DNA of 64,000 nucleotides from Flavobacteriales bacterium (lineage in GTDB: Bacteria; Bacteroidota; Bacteroidia; Flavobacteriales_F; PHOS-HE28): contig JADZAC010000038.1 in NCBI GenBank assembly GCA_020852835.1, forward strand, positions 1 through 64,000, read 5' to 3'. Under the pieces are notes generated by a model. It had not been told where the DNA came from and ran no database searches. It saw nothing but the letters and a program-made list of their open reading frames with translations. Positions 18,147 to 26,676 of this stretch are shown one piece after another. The position numbers and the translations under genes are program-made. The stretch's first letter is position 1. Each line of letters starts with the position of its first letter.

Positions 18147-20948
18147 TCACGACTTGTTGCCGGTACGCCCCTTGGTGGCCAGCACCCGTTGCCGTACTGA
18201 ATGGAAGGTGCCCAGCGTCATCAGAATGATCCCGATCCACAGGATGTTGATGCCCGGGAACAGGATGGCCTGCATGATCACGAACTCCCGTTCGTACATG
18301 TTCAAGCCGATGCGGTTGCCCTTCACGGTGGCGAGGTCGAACTTCACGTCCAGGTCAGGCAGTTCAAAACCCTTGTTGCCGACCGGTTCATTGTTGTGAT
18401 AGATCACTACCGGGTGTGCTTCGAACCAGCGGTGCTCATCATACAGGTCGCGCACGCGCATATCCAGCACATACACCGTGAAATCCGGCCCCAGCCGAGT
18501 GATGGTGACGCTGTCGCGAACGGCACGCACGCTGTCCAGCAGTACGATGCACGTGGGGGTGACGATGGTGTCCCCGATGTTCTTCTCGTAGAGCCGTGAA
18601 GGCATGTAACCGTCGGAGGCACTGTCCAACTTGGCATAGCGGATGTGCGTGTAGAGGTCGCGGTGCACCCAATGTTTGGTGCTGGGCTCGGCAACGTTGC
18701 CGAACCGCGGGTTGAGCTGCACCATGGGTTCAAGGGCGAATTCCTTCGGCCCGGGCCGCCGCGGATCCCAATGTGGTGCCCGCCACAGCTGGCTGCGGGT
18801 AAAGGTCTCCAGTGCTGCCCAGTGGGCAGGCTGGTCCACCAGGAAGACGTTGCCTGCGATATGATCATCTTTGGCCACGAACAGCGAATTGCGCACCCGC
18901 ACGGTATCACCCCCGCGATAGTGCCGGGGCACCGCCGCGAAGTAGTCCATGTCATAGTGCAGGTTCACTCCCTGTTGGTGCTTGCCCTTGAAGACTACGA
19001 AGAACTCGCCCACGGGCACCGTGTCGCCCATGTAGAGCAGCATGTCCTGCCCGTCATTGAAGTCCTCGTTCAAATAGCTCAGCACCGGGCCGGAGGTGTT
19101 GCGGCTGATCTTTTGTTCGCGGCTCATGCTGATCACCGCCCCCAACAGGAGCAGACCGAAGCCGACGTGTGCAATGGATGGGCCAGCCTTGGCCATGTTG
19201 CCCTTGAGCATGCGCGGTACATAGAGCGCATTGGCCAATATGGCGAACAGCGTGGCGAACAGCAGGGCGATCAGGTTGAGCTCGGCCAGCTTGTACCTGA
19301 GCAACCAAACACAGAGCCCGGTGATCAGCAACGCACCGAAGAAGGAGATGGCGAGCCGGTTCAAGAAGGTGCGGCGGTCCGTCTTCTTGTACAGCAGGTA
19401 TTGACCGATTGCCACAAGCATGGCCACAATGAAGGCGAAAGGGATCTGCCATTTGTTGAAGTGCGTCTTGGCTTCCACCGGCGGTGCCAGCTTGGCCCCG
19501 GCCAGGTCATGCGCCCAACCCCAGCCCGTGGCTTGGTGCAGGCCTTCCAAAACGCTCTGGAACGGCCCCAGCAGCAGGTTGAACACCGGCACGGAGGTGC
19601 TGAACGTGATCTGCGCCGCACTGAGCATAAGCACCAGTGAACCGATGAAGAGCCAAAACTCCCGGCTCATCAGCTCTTCTTCCGCGTGTTGGTGGAACGG
19701 CCCTTTGCGATAGGCCACCAGCATCATGGCCAGGCTCACCATCAGGAAGAGGATCACGGCGGGCACCTCCACGGCCAGCACAAAGCCCAGCACCATGATC
19801 ACACCGGAGATCCCCAAGTAGAACCACCGGTCCATGCGATCGCGGTTCAAGGCGGCCACTGCCAAGGCCACGAAGGAGAGCATGAAGAGCACCAGGCCCG
19901 TCATCATACCGTCACCAGTGAAGCTGTGCACGCTCGTATCACCCAGCACGCCGCTGCGTGTGAGGAAGGTGCTGTAGAGCACCAGCAGGAAGGTGATGAG
20001 CGTGAGCAGCAACGTGGTGAAGAGCGAGGTGTCTTTGCGCTTGTTGATCAGCATCAGGTGGCCGGCGCCCACCAAGGTGATCCATGGAACCAAGGACGCG
20101 TTCTCCACGGGATCCCATGCCCAAAAACCGCCGAAGCTCAGCGCCTCGTACGCCCAAGCCCCGCCCATCAGGATGCCCAGCCCCAGGATGCCGATCCCAA
20201 AGAAGGTCCATGGCAGGGCAGGGGCCATCCACTCCTTGAGCCGGCCCGTGGCAAGCCCGGCGATGGCGAATGCGAACGGAACCAGTGTGGCGGAAAAACC
20301 CAGGAACAGGGTGGGGGGATGGATCACCATCCAGTAGTTCTGCAGCAAGGGGTTCAGACCCCGGCCGTCCTTGAACTGGGGGATGATGCTGAGGTAGTTG
20401 GGCAAGGTGGTCCATGGCAGGCCGATGTTCTCCGGCAGCTCACGGATCAGCATGAACGGGCTGTTGCCCACGCGCACGTCAAACACATAAACCCCAAGGA
20501 TCATGGAGACCAAGAAGACCTGGACCAACGCGAACACGGCAACCACCGGACCTTCCCAGTCCCTGGCCTTCCAGATCAGCAGGTTGCCCAGCATCATGGT
20601 CCAAAAGGTCCACAGCAGGAAGGAGCCCTCCTGGCCTTCCCAAAAGCAGCTTGCGATGTAACGCAGCGGCATCTCCGTGTTGCTGTGCTTCCACACGTAA
20701 TCATACTCGAACCAGTGGTTCAGCAGCATGATGAACAAGGTGGCAACAATGCCCACCACCGAAAGGGAATGCAAGCGGAAGGCGGCACGGCCCACGGTGC
20801 GCCATCCTCCATCGTTCGTACGCGTGTACAGCACGTATGCCGTGAGCGACAACAGCGCCCCGGTAAAGGCAACAAGGGTAAGCAGGTGCCCGAGCTGGCC
20901 TGCCCAAGCATGTTCTCCGGCGTAGGAAATGGGATTGTCCACGTTCAA
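18147..20948 (-). CDS. ccmF: cytochrome c heme lyase subunit CcmF-like
   Basis: This 933-residue polytopic inner-membrane protein has about 15 membrane segments and the heme-handling WWD-type signature AYEALSFGGFWAWDPVENAS. The conserved histidine context WMVIHPPTLFLGFS is also present. It is longer than proteobacterial CcmF (about 650), with an extra periplasmic C-terminal part (about residues 630-890) before a last membrane helix. CcmF ligates heme from CcmE to apocytochrome c. The start is not ATG: the frame opens at TTG 20948 or GTG 20942, with no ATG until well into the first conserved helices. It follows ccmE by about 40 bases and ends the ccmB-C-D-E-F string. Confidence 0.88.
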   Translation of the reverse strand: MNVDNPISYAGEHAWAGQLGHLLTLVAFTGALLSLTAYVLYTRTNDGGWRTVGRAAFRLHSLSVVGIVATLFIMLLNHWFEYDYVWKHSNTEMPLRYIASCFWEGQEGSFLLWTFWTMMLGNLLIWKARDWEGPVVAVFALVQVFLVSMILGVYVFDVRVGNSPFMLIRELPENIGLPWTTLPNYLSIIPQFKDGRGLNPLLQNYWMVIHPPTLFLGFSATLVPFAFAIAGLATGRLKEWMAPALPWTFFGIGILGLGILMGGAWAYEALSFGGFWAWDPVENASLVPWITLVGAGHLMLINKRKDTSLFTTLLLTLITFLLVLYSTFLTRSGVLGDTSVHSFTGDGMMTGLVLFMLSFVALAVAALNRDRMDRWFYLGISGVIMVLGFVLAVEVPAVILFLMVSLAMMLVAYRKGPFHQHAEEELMSREFWLFIGSLVLMLSAAQITFSTSVPVFNLLLGPFQSVLEGLHQATGWGWAHDLAGAKLAPPVEAKTHFNKWQIPFAFIVAMLVAIGQYLLYKKTDRRTFLNRLAISFFGALLITGLCVWLLRYKLAELNLIALLFATLFAILANALYVPRMLKGNMAKAGPSIAHVGFGLLLLGAVISMSREQKISRNTSGPVLSYLNEDFNDGQDMLLYMGDTVPVGEFFVVFKGKHQQGVNLHYDMDYFAAVPRHYRGGDTVRVRNSLFVAKDDHIAGNVFLVDQPAHWAALETFTRSQLWRAPHWDPRRPGPKEFALEPMVQLNPRFGNVAEPSTKHWVHRDLYTHIRYAKLDSASDGYMPSRLYEKNIGDTIVTPTCIVLLDSVRAVRDSVTITRLGPDFTVYVLDMRVRDLYDEHRWFEAHPVVIYHNNEPVGNKGFELPDLDVKFDLATVKGNRIGLNMYEREFVIMQAILFPGINILWIGIILMTLGTFHSVRQRVLATKGRTGNKS

Positions 20949-20990
20949 GCGATCGATCGATCGGGTTAGGGGGCGGGGCGCGATCCGGCC

Positions 20991-21386
20991 CTACAGTCCG
21001 GCCGTTACCTGGTTCTCCTCGTTGTACTTGCTGGGGCACTTCAGCAGCATGTCCTTGGCGTGGAACTCGCCGTTGGCATCCGCTTCGCCGATCAACACCA
21101 GGCGCTCACTGCGCTCCAGGTCCTGCGGTTTGGCCATGGCCAGGTTCACCTTGCACTTCTTGCCGTTCAGGTCCACCATGGAAAACTGGGTCAGGCTGGC
21201 ATTCACGCTGGGCTCGTACACAATGGGCTGGGAGCGGTCCAGCGTGCCCACCACGTGGAACTCCTTGCCTGGTTTCGCAAAAGCTTCTGAAAGACTGGCG
21301 TAGCTGCTGCTGTCGCTCAGCGACCCCACCAACGCCGCGATCGCCACGGCGATGATCACCAGCGCAATGATGTGTGAACGTTTCAT
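20991..21386 (-). CDS. ccmE: heme chaperone CcmE, Cys-type (CxxxY)
   Basis: This 131-residue protein has an N-terminal membrane anchor and an OB-fold-like periplasmic domain. Canonical CcmE binds heme covalently through a histidine in an HxxxY motif. Here the aligned segment reads AKDMLLKCPSKYNEE, so Cys117 replaces histidine and Tyr121 is kept (CxxxY). The CxxxY form is known from some bacteria and archaea with variant system I. The protein should carry heme from CcmC to CcmF in the periplasm. It lies between ccmD and ccmF in the same orientation. Confidence 0.88.
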   Translation of the reverse strand: MKRSHIIALVIIAVAIAALVGSLSDSSSYASLSEAFAKPGKEFHVVGTLDRSQPIVYEPSVNASLTQFSMVDLNGKKCKVNLAMAKPQDLERSERLVLIGEADANGEFHAKDMLLKCPSKYNEENQVTAGL

Positions 21387-21427
21387 CTGTTGATTTTGTC
21401 TTTACTGCTCCCCGCCAACTGCCTCCT

Positions 21428-21658
21428 TCACTTTCTTTCCCGCTTCTCCAACTTCCCGATCCGCCGGTCCAGGGCGAACATCCATACTGCGATCCCGACG
21501 AGCACCACGCTCACCACGAGAACCACGGTATTGATCTTGCCGGATGCGAACATCCGCTCTTGCAACCAGGCCGGGGTTTCCGATTGCGCGAAGATACTCA
21601 CGGGCCATGCCGCCCATGCGCTGACGGCCATGAGGCCCTTAACGATCATTTGCTTCAT
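21428..21658 (-). CDS. ccmD: CcmD-family small membrane protein
   Basis: This 76-residue protein has a signal-like N-terminal hydrophobic segment and a second helix (INTVVLVVSVVLVGIAVWMF) followed by the basic tail ALDRRIGKLEKRERK, as in CcmD-family proteins of Bacteroidota. CcmD helps release heme-loaded CcmE from the CcmABC complex. The ATG at 21658 was chosen; an in-frame TTG two codons earlier is unlikely. It overlaps the end of ccmC by 20 bases, so it is translationally coupled. Confidence 0.75.
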   Translation of the reverse strand: MKQMIVKGLMAVSAWAAWPVSIFAQSETPAWLQERMFASGKINTVVLVVSVVLVGIAVWMFALDRRIGKLEKRERK

Positions 21659-22658
21659 CGGCAATGGAATTGAGGCGCGCAGTGCGCAGGTGCAAGGTGT
21701 AGGCCCACACGCCGAGCAGGATCCAGCCTAGCACGGCCGGGTAGAACACGGCTCGCAGACTGCTGTCCAGGTCGTACTGGCTGAAGGCGGGGTTGCCGCC
21801 GTTGCCGGGGTGCAGGGAATCGGTGAGTCGCGGCAGCACCATCAGGAACACCATCATCAGCACGTAGGCGAAGATGTTGTAGATGGCCGCCAGCCGTGCG
21901 CGCTTGTGGGGGTCGGGCACCGATCCGCGCAGGATCAGGTAGGCCGCGTAGATCAAGACGGATACGGCGGCGCCGTTGAGCTTCGGGTCGCTGGTCCACC
22001 AGTCGCCCCAGGTGGCACGCGCCCAAATGCTGCCCGTGGCCAGGCCGAGCACCGCGAACAAGAGGCTCACGTCCACGGCGGAAAGCGCCATTTGGTCCTT
22101 GTCCAGGTTGCCCGTGCGCAACACCATCAGGCTCTGCCAGAAGGCGATGGTCATCAGCACCATCATGGTGAACCACATGGGCACGTGGAAGAAGAGGTTG
22201 CGGATGGTCTCGTTCAGGATGGTGCGGTTGGGGAAGGAAAAGCCGGTGCGTTCGGCGGTGCCCACCGCGCAACCTTCCCCTTGCATCCCTTGCCCCAGCC
22301 CCTCGGTGAAAAAGGCATCGCGCAGCACGATCGGGCCGTCCACCGAACTCCAGGCCCAAAGGCTGGTGAGGTTGGCCTGCATTCCGGAAGGCACTTGGAA
22401 CTGCGCGCTGAACGCCACGTCCGAGTTCACTGTTACAGCGGTGGCGCAAACCCGGTAGCCGTCGTTCTCCAGCCACACCTGTGGGCTTTCCTTGGCGAAA
22501 TGCGTGTTGTAGCCGGTGGCTTCCACCGTTACCGGGCCGGGGGCGATGCGATCAATGGAGGTATGCACCAAGGCCGGGCCCAGCGGGGTGTGCAGGCCCA
22601 TGAACACCACATAGAGCAAAAGCAACACCGAAAGTCCCTTCCACCACCAGCCTTTCAT
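21639..22658 (-). CDS. ccmC: heme exporter protein CcmC/CcsA-family
   Basis: This 339-residue membrane protein ends with the CcmC core, including the tryptophan-rich heme-binding motif ATWGDWWTSDPKLNGAA and conserved histidines. An additional periplasmic domain precedes it (about residues 25-135, beginning after the first helix), which proteobacterial CcmC lacks. CcmC delivers heme to CcmE. Its ATG overlaps the ccmB stop (TGATG), and ccmD begins before its own stop. The extra N-terminal domain is unassigned. Confidence 0.85.
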   Translation of the reverse strand: MKGWWWKGLSVLLLLYVVFMGLHTPLGPALVHTSIDRIAPGPVTVEATGYNTHFAKESPQVWLENDGYRVCATAVTVNSDVAFSAQFQVPSGMQANLTSLWAWSSVDGPIVLRDAFFTEGLGQGMQGEGCAVGTAERTGFSFPNRTILNETIRNLFFHVPMWFTMMVLMTIAFWQSLMVLRTGNLDKDQMALSAVDVSLLFAVLGLATGSIWARATWGDWWTSDPKLNGAAVSVLIYAAYLILRGSVPDPHKRARLAAIYNIFAYVLMMVFLMVLPRLTDSLHPGNGGNPAFSQYDLDSSLRAVFYPAVLGWILLGVWAYTLHLRTARLNSIADEANDR

Positions 22659-23326
22659 CAGTCGCGCCAAAGGTAGGGGAAGAGCAGCCATGCCAAGCCC
22701 ACGGTGATCAGGTCGATCAGCACTAACCACAGTACATATTGGCCCGTGACATTCCATCCCAAGCCGTCCAGGGCGAGCTTGCTGGCTTTCATCAGGCTCA
22801 GCAGCATGGGCAGCACAATGGGGAAGCCCAGGATGGCCATCAGGCCGATGCCGTTGCCGGCACGGGCGGCCAGCGCTGAAAGCAAGGTGAGCACCAGGGC
22901 GAAGCCCACGCCGCCCACCACCACCACCGGCACGAAAATGTCCAATCGTGCTTCCTCCATCGGCGTTCCGCCGATGAACAGCGCGTACGCCGCCAGGCTC
23001 AGCAGGCTCAGCACGGCCATCACCAGCGCGTTGTACAGGGTGCGCGCCAGCACCACGCTGCGCGGGGAAGCCAAGGTGTACAGGTAGAGCTGGCGGCCGG
23101 CATCCTCCCGCTGGAAGGAGCGCCCCAGCGCGTTGAAGGCCGCGAACAGCAGGATGATCCAGAACAGCGCGTTCCAGATGGGCACGTCCGTGAGGTGGCG
23201 CACCCCGTGGTAACACACATAGATCGTGCTCACCACATACAGCGCCATGCTGCCCCACACGTGCTTTTGCCGGCGGTCCAGCTGCCATTCCAGCCGCAAC
23301 AGCTGGGCGATCTCGGCGGTGTGCAT
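22658..23326 (-). CDS. ccmB: heme exporter protein CcmB
   Basis: This 222-residue protein has six predicted membrane segments and matches CcmB over its length, with the family-typical FNALGRSFQREDAGRQLYLY loop and GNGIGLMAILGFPIVLPMLL region. CcmB is the membrane part of the CcmABCD heme-release ABC complex. It is the first gene of the ccm string. The ATPase gene ccmA is not adjacent and not in the window. TACCTTCG lies eight bases before its ATG on the minus strand as a probable -7 box. Confidence 0.9.
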   Translation of the reverse strand: MHTAEIAQLLRLEWQLDRRQKHVWGSMALYVVSTIYVCYHGVRHLTDVPIWNALFWIILLFAAFNALGRSFQREDAGRQLYLYTLASPRSVVLARTLYNALVMAVLSLLSLAAYALFIGGTPMEEARLDIFVPVVVVGGVGFALVLTLLSALAARAGNGIGLMAILGFPIVLPMLLSLMKASKLALDGLGWNVTGQYVLWLVLIDLITVGLAWLLFPYLWRD

Positions 23327-23333
23327 GGGGCCG

Positions 23334-23347
23334 CGAAGGTAGCTTTG
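23334..23347. promoter_or_regulatory. overlapping divergent -7 boxes, ccm operon and epimerase side
   Basis: On the minus strand TACCTTCG (23341-23334) faces ccmB. On the plus strand TAGCTTTG (23340-23347) matches TAnnTTTG exactly and faces the epimerase gene. The two share a base pair, so the promoters may exclude each other. The plus-strand gene also has a closer candidate, GACTTTTG, just before its ATG. Confidence 0.45.
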
Positions 23348-23451
23348 GCTACATCCATACCATCACGCCGGGGCTTTCTCCACCAACGGATCGTGTACAT
23401 TCCGGGAAGTGGCCCGTGGCATGTCGTTGCCCCTCATTCGACTTTTGTGCC

Positions 23452-24498
23452 ATGTCCCTGCGCATCAGTTACGCGCCGTACCGGCTGCTCTTCAAGCACC
23501 CGTTCGAAACTTCGCACGGCGTGCGCGACGGCACGGACAGCATCTTCGTCCGCATCGAGGAAAATGGGGTGACGGGATATGGTGAAGTGACCCTGCCGCC
23601 GTACTTGAAAGAGAAACCGGTGCAGGTGGTGGAGCGCCTGAAGCAAGTTGCGGCGAGGTCACCTGCCTCAATTCCAGCGTTACTGCGCTTGCTGGACGAC
23701 AACGTGCTGTTCGGCCCAGAGGCCATGGGGTGTAGAAATGGGCTATTTGCAGCTTCGATTGACGTGTTAGGTAAAGCAGTTAGTAAACCTGTGCATCAGT
23801 TGATTGAAGTGAATAACTTAAAGCCATCTGTCACGCTAGTCACGTTGGGAATTACGCCGGTGGAAGACCTCCAAGCCAAGCTTACGGAACTTCCGCCAAG
23901 CGGAGGCTTGAAGCTTAAAGTGGGGCACTCGGGATCAAAGGCGATGATCTTGGCCGTGAAGCAGTTGGATCCAAGGCCTATTTTCTTGGATGCCAACCAG
24001 GGCTTGCAAACAGTAGCACAAGCCGTGGATTTGGCGGAAGCCGTTGATGATCGGTTAATTGGCATTGAGCAGCCATATGCAGTTAATGACATCCTGACGC
24101 AGAGGGATTTACAGCGGAGGCTTGAAGCTTGTATTTATGGTGATGAGTCTATCCAGAACTTGATTCAACTTGAGCAGGTAGCAGGAATATTTAATGGCGT
24201 GAACATCAAATTGATAAAGTGCGGTGGACTGGACCGGGCCAAAGCGATGGCCGACCGAGCGGTGGAATTGGGCATGAAGGTGATGCTCGGCAGCATGAGC
24301 GAAAGTTCCCTGGGCTGCACCGCCATGGCGCACTTGGCCGGGCAGGCGGACATCTTGGATTTGGACGGACCTTGGCTGATCAGGAACGATCCATTTGAGG
24401 GGATGGACATGCGGAACGGCCAGTTGATCATGCCGGACAAACCGGGTATTGGAGCTGTGCTCAAGGCGGAGCTGAATTTCATTCCTATTTGCGCATAA
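23452..24498 (+). CDS. dipeptide epimerase (enolase superfamily)
   Basis: This 348-residue protein shows the muconate-lactonising-type enolase active site. The general base is in GGLKLKVGH, the metal ligands are in FLDANQG, IEQPY and YGDES, and the second base lysine is in IKLIKCGG. This set fits L-Ala-D/L-Glu epimerases and related dipeptide epimerases, which act on murein peptides in the cytoplasm. The ATG at 23452 matches the family start. The middle of the gene (about 23720-24225) is much more AT-rich than both ends (one 60-base line is 37% GC, another near the end is 65%), although the frame is intact. Confidence 0.85.
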   Translation: MSLRISYAPYRLLFKHPFETSHGVRDGTDSIFVRIEENGVTGYGEVTLPPYLKEKPVQVVERLKQVAARSPASIPALLRLLDDNVLFGPEAMGCRNGLFAASIDVLGKAVSKPVHQLIEVNNLKPSVTLVTLGITPVEDLQAKLTELPPSGGLKLKVGHSGSKAMILAVKQLDPRPIFLDANQGLQTVAQAVDLAEAVDDRLIGIEQPYAVNDILTQRDLQRRLEACIYGDESIQNLIQLEQVAGIFNGVNIKLIKCGGLDRAKAMADRAVELGMKVMLGSMSESSLGCTAMAHLAGQADILDLDGPWLIRNDPFEGMDMRNGQLIMPDKPGIGAVLKAELNFIPICA

Positions 24499-24574
24499 TT
24501 TATATTATGTTAACTTGAATTTATCACGACTATTCCCTCTCAATCAATCCGTTACGAGTTCCGACCATGTGCCA

Positions 24575-24620
24575 ACTTCCATCTGCCCACTGCCATCTGC
24601 CAATTGCCATCTATCCACTG
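24575..24620. repeat. degenerate direct repeats (CCATCTGCC family)
   Basis: Four imperfect copies of CCATCTGCC/CCATCTAT separated by ACTG or AATTG follow one another. They are too short and too variable for a CRISPR array. Their role is unknown. Confidence 0.5.
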
Positions 24621-24715
24621 CTTCCCGCAACCCGCAACAGTTCGTTGAGCGTAGTTCGTAGGTGGTCGGAGTAGTTCACCAAAGACCAACTACTGTTCAC
24701 CTTTCGTAAAAGCCC

Positions 24716-24723
24716 TACATTTG
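24716..24723 (+). promoter_or_regulatory. -7 promoter element of the rhlE-like gene
   Basis: TACATTTG matches TAnnTTTG exactly. It lies about 157 bases before the ATG, so the transcript would carry a long 5' leader. Such leaders are common for DEAD-box helicase genes under cold-dependent control. Confidence 0.5.
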
Positions 24724-24880
24724 CCCCGCCCAAAGCGCCCAGCTTCACCCTTCCGGGTATCGTCCAGGCGCCATCCCCAGCGGATTCATTGCTCGCCGGA
24801 CCAGATCGAGGGCTTTCTTCCAAACTAAACCGCGTTCCGTGGTGCAGTGACCCGGACCGCTTATTCCTGAATTCGCCATA

Positions 24881-26386
24881 ATGGCACAACCTTCCTTTGA
24901 CCAGCTCGGTCTCATCGAGCCCATCCTCAAGGCCCTCCAACAAGAAGGCTATTCCACGCCCACGCCCATCCAGGCCCAAAGCATTCCCTACCTGTTGGAA
25001 GGCCGCGATCTGCTCGGCGTGGCGCAGACCGGCACCGGCAAAACGGCCGCCTTTGCCATTCCCATCATCCAGCATCTGGCCGTGGACGGCGGCGGCACCG
25101 GGCGCGGCGGCAAGCGCATCATCCAGGCGCTGATCCTCACGCCCACCCGCGAGCTCGCCATCCAGATCGATGAGAGCTTCCGTTCCTACGCCCGCCACAC
25201 CCGCCTGCGCACCACGGTGATCTTCGGCGGCGTGGGACAAAAGCCCCAGACCGACGCCCTGCGCAGCGGCGTGGACATCTTGGTGGCCACCCCCGGCCGT
25301 TTGCTGGACCTGATGCACCAAGGCTACGTCCACCTGAACGACCTGCGCTTTTTCGTGTTGGACGAGGCCGACCGCATGCTGGACATGGGCTTCATCCACG
25401 ATGTGCGCAAGGTGATCGCCGCACTGCCCAAGCAACGCCAAACGCTCTTCTTCAGTGCCACCATGCCGCCGGAGGTTCAAAAGCTTTCGGCTTCCCTGCT
25501 CACCAACCCCGTGAAGGTGGAGGTCACCCCGGTTTCCTCCACTGCGGAAACCGTGCAGCAGGAAGTATACTTCGTGGACAAGCCCAACAAGCCCAAGTTG
25601 TTGATCCACCTGCTCCAGACCCGCGACATCCCGGTGGCGCTGGTCTTCAGCCGCACCAAGCACGGCGCTGACAAGCTGGCCCGCCTGATCGACAAGGCCG
25701 GCATCCGTGCCGAGGCCATCCACGGCAACAAGGCCCAGAACGCCCGCCAACGCGCCCTGAACAACTTCAAGGAGCGCAAGACCCGCGTGCTGGTGGCCAC
25801 CGACATCGCCGCGCGCGGCATCGACATCGACTCCCTGAGCCACGTGGTGAACTACGACATCCCCAACGTGCCTGAGACCTACGTTCACCGCATCGGCCGC
25901 ACGGGCCGTGCCGGGGCCAGCGGCATTGCCATTTCCCTGTGCGACGCCGAGGAACGCCCCTATTTGCGCGACATCACCAAGCTGATCGCCCGGCAGATCC
26001 CCGTGGTGGAGGAACACCCCTTCCCCGCCAGCGGTGAACATGCCGGCCCCATCGAGGTGCCCAAGCCCCAGCAGCGGGGCCGCCCCAACGGTCAGCCCCA
26101 ACAGCAGCGCAATGAACCGCGCCGCGAACCGCACAACGACCGCCCGCGCGGAGGCCGCCGTCCGGAAGCCCGTCCCGAGCAACGCGGGCAGCACGCCAAT
26201 GGACATGATCGCCAAGAACACGCCCCGGCCAGCAAAGGCGCTGGTGCCGATTATGCCGCGCTGACCGCCGAATTGATGAAGGACTTGGACGTGGCGGCGG
26301 GTAACGCCAAGCCGCAACACGGCCAAGGAGGCGGGCGCGGCAACAACCGCCGGTGGCGGGGGCCGCGCAGGAACGGTGGGCGGTAA
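24881..26386 (+). CDS. DEAD-box ATP-dependent RNA helicase, RhlE type
   Basis: This 501-residue protein has the Q motif ([10 protein letters not shown]), Walker [19 protein letters not shown] within [12 protein letters not shown] (FFSATMP), and the helicase C motifs [13 protein letters not shown] and [11 protein letters not shown] low-complexity basic tail (about residues 385-501, rich in Arg, Gly, Gln and Pro) should bind RNA. It probably unwinds RNA in ribosome assembly or at low temperature. Its last nine codons are part of a 118-bp duplicated block that recurs 200 bp further on. Confidence 0.92.
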   Translation: MAQPSFDQLGLIEPILKALQQEGYSTPTPIQAQSIPYLLEGRDLLGVAQTGTGKTAAFAIPIIQHLAVDGGGTGRGGKRIIQALILTPTRELAIQIDESFRSYARHTRLRTTVIFGGVGQKPQTDALRSGVDILVATPGRLLDLMHQGYVHLNDLRFFVLDEADRMLDMGFIHDVRKVIAALPKQRQTLFFSATMPPEVQKLSASLLTNPVKVEVTPVSSTAETVQQEVYFVDKPNKPKLLIHLLQTRDIPVALVFSRTKHGADKLARLIDKAGIRAEAIHGNKAQNARQRALNNFKERKTRVLVATDIAARGIDIDSLSHVVNYDIPNVPETYVHRIGRTGRAGASGIAISLCDAEERPYLRDITKLIARQIPVVEEHPFPASGEHAGPIEVPKPQQRGRPNGQPQQQRNEPRREPHNDRPRGGRRPEARPEQRGQHANGHDRQEHAPASKGAGADYAALTAELMKDLDVAAGNAKPQHGQGGGRGNNRRWRGPRRNGGR

Positions 26387-26476
26387 CAGATACTGCCGTC
26401 CTGCACGCCCTCAATTCGCCCGCACGTAATCGTGCTTGGGCGCTTCCATGCCCGCAGCCTTGGCCTGCGCCATTTC
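26359..26476. repeat. 118-bp direct repeat, copy A
   Basis: It covers the last codons of the helicase gene and a second copy of the last 19 codons of the fatty-acid hydroxylase gene (minus strand). It differs from copy B at only a few positions and is exactly 200 bases away. Confidence 0.85.
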
Positions 26477-26479
26477 TGT

Positions 26480-26547
26480 CGCGAGCGTCCACGCTCGTGA
26501 CCGGGGTGCGTTCGGAAGGATGACCACACGAGCGTGGACGCTCGCGT
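26480..26547. repeat. REP-like inverted repeat between two direct repeats
   Basis: GCGAGCGTCCACGCTCGTG near 26481 is perfectly complementary to the arm ending near 26546, with about 30 bases between. Each arm is itself nearly palindromic (CGAGCGT CC ACGCTCG). The insert lies between direct-repeat copies A and B. Confidence 0.75.
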
Positions 26548-26558
26548 GAGAGTTTGAG

Positions 26559-26676
26559 GGGGCCGAGGAGGAACGGCGGGCGGTAACAGATACTACCGTC
26601 CTGCACGCGCTCAATTCGCCCGCACGTAATCGTGCTTGGGCGCTCCCATGCCCGCAGCCTTGGCCTGCGCCAGTTC
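26559..26676. repeat. 118-bp direct repeat, copy B
   Basis: It covers the true 3' end of the hydroxylase gene (last codons encoding AAGMGAPKHDYVRAN) and a partial copy of the helicase 3' end. Copy A encodes the same tail with Gly changed to Glu. Confidence 0.85.

Larger units (their letters stand above)
24499..24880. other. gene-less stretch with short repeats and the rhlE leader
   Basis: No gene is seen. The left part is AT-rich. About 24575-24620 has repeated CCATCTGCC/ACTGCCATCTGCC units. A TAnnTTTG-type promoter for the helicase gene follows at 24716, with a leader of about 150 bases before its ATG. Confidence 0.5.

Noticed and set aside
22668-22675. Exact TACCTTTG on the minus strand before ccmC
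   Set aside because: It lies in the last codons of ccmB (encoding PYLWRD), so it may be only coding sequence. It was not listed as a promoter.
24575-24620. Possible CRISPR remnant
   Set aside because: The repeat units are about nine bases and variable, with 4-5 base gaps. No cas genes are near.
24611-26326. 571-codon open frame on the minus strand
   Set aside because: It lies opposite the RhlE-type helicase, whose motifs are all intact. It is a shadow frame.
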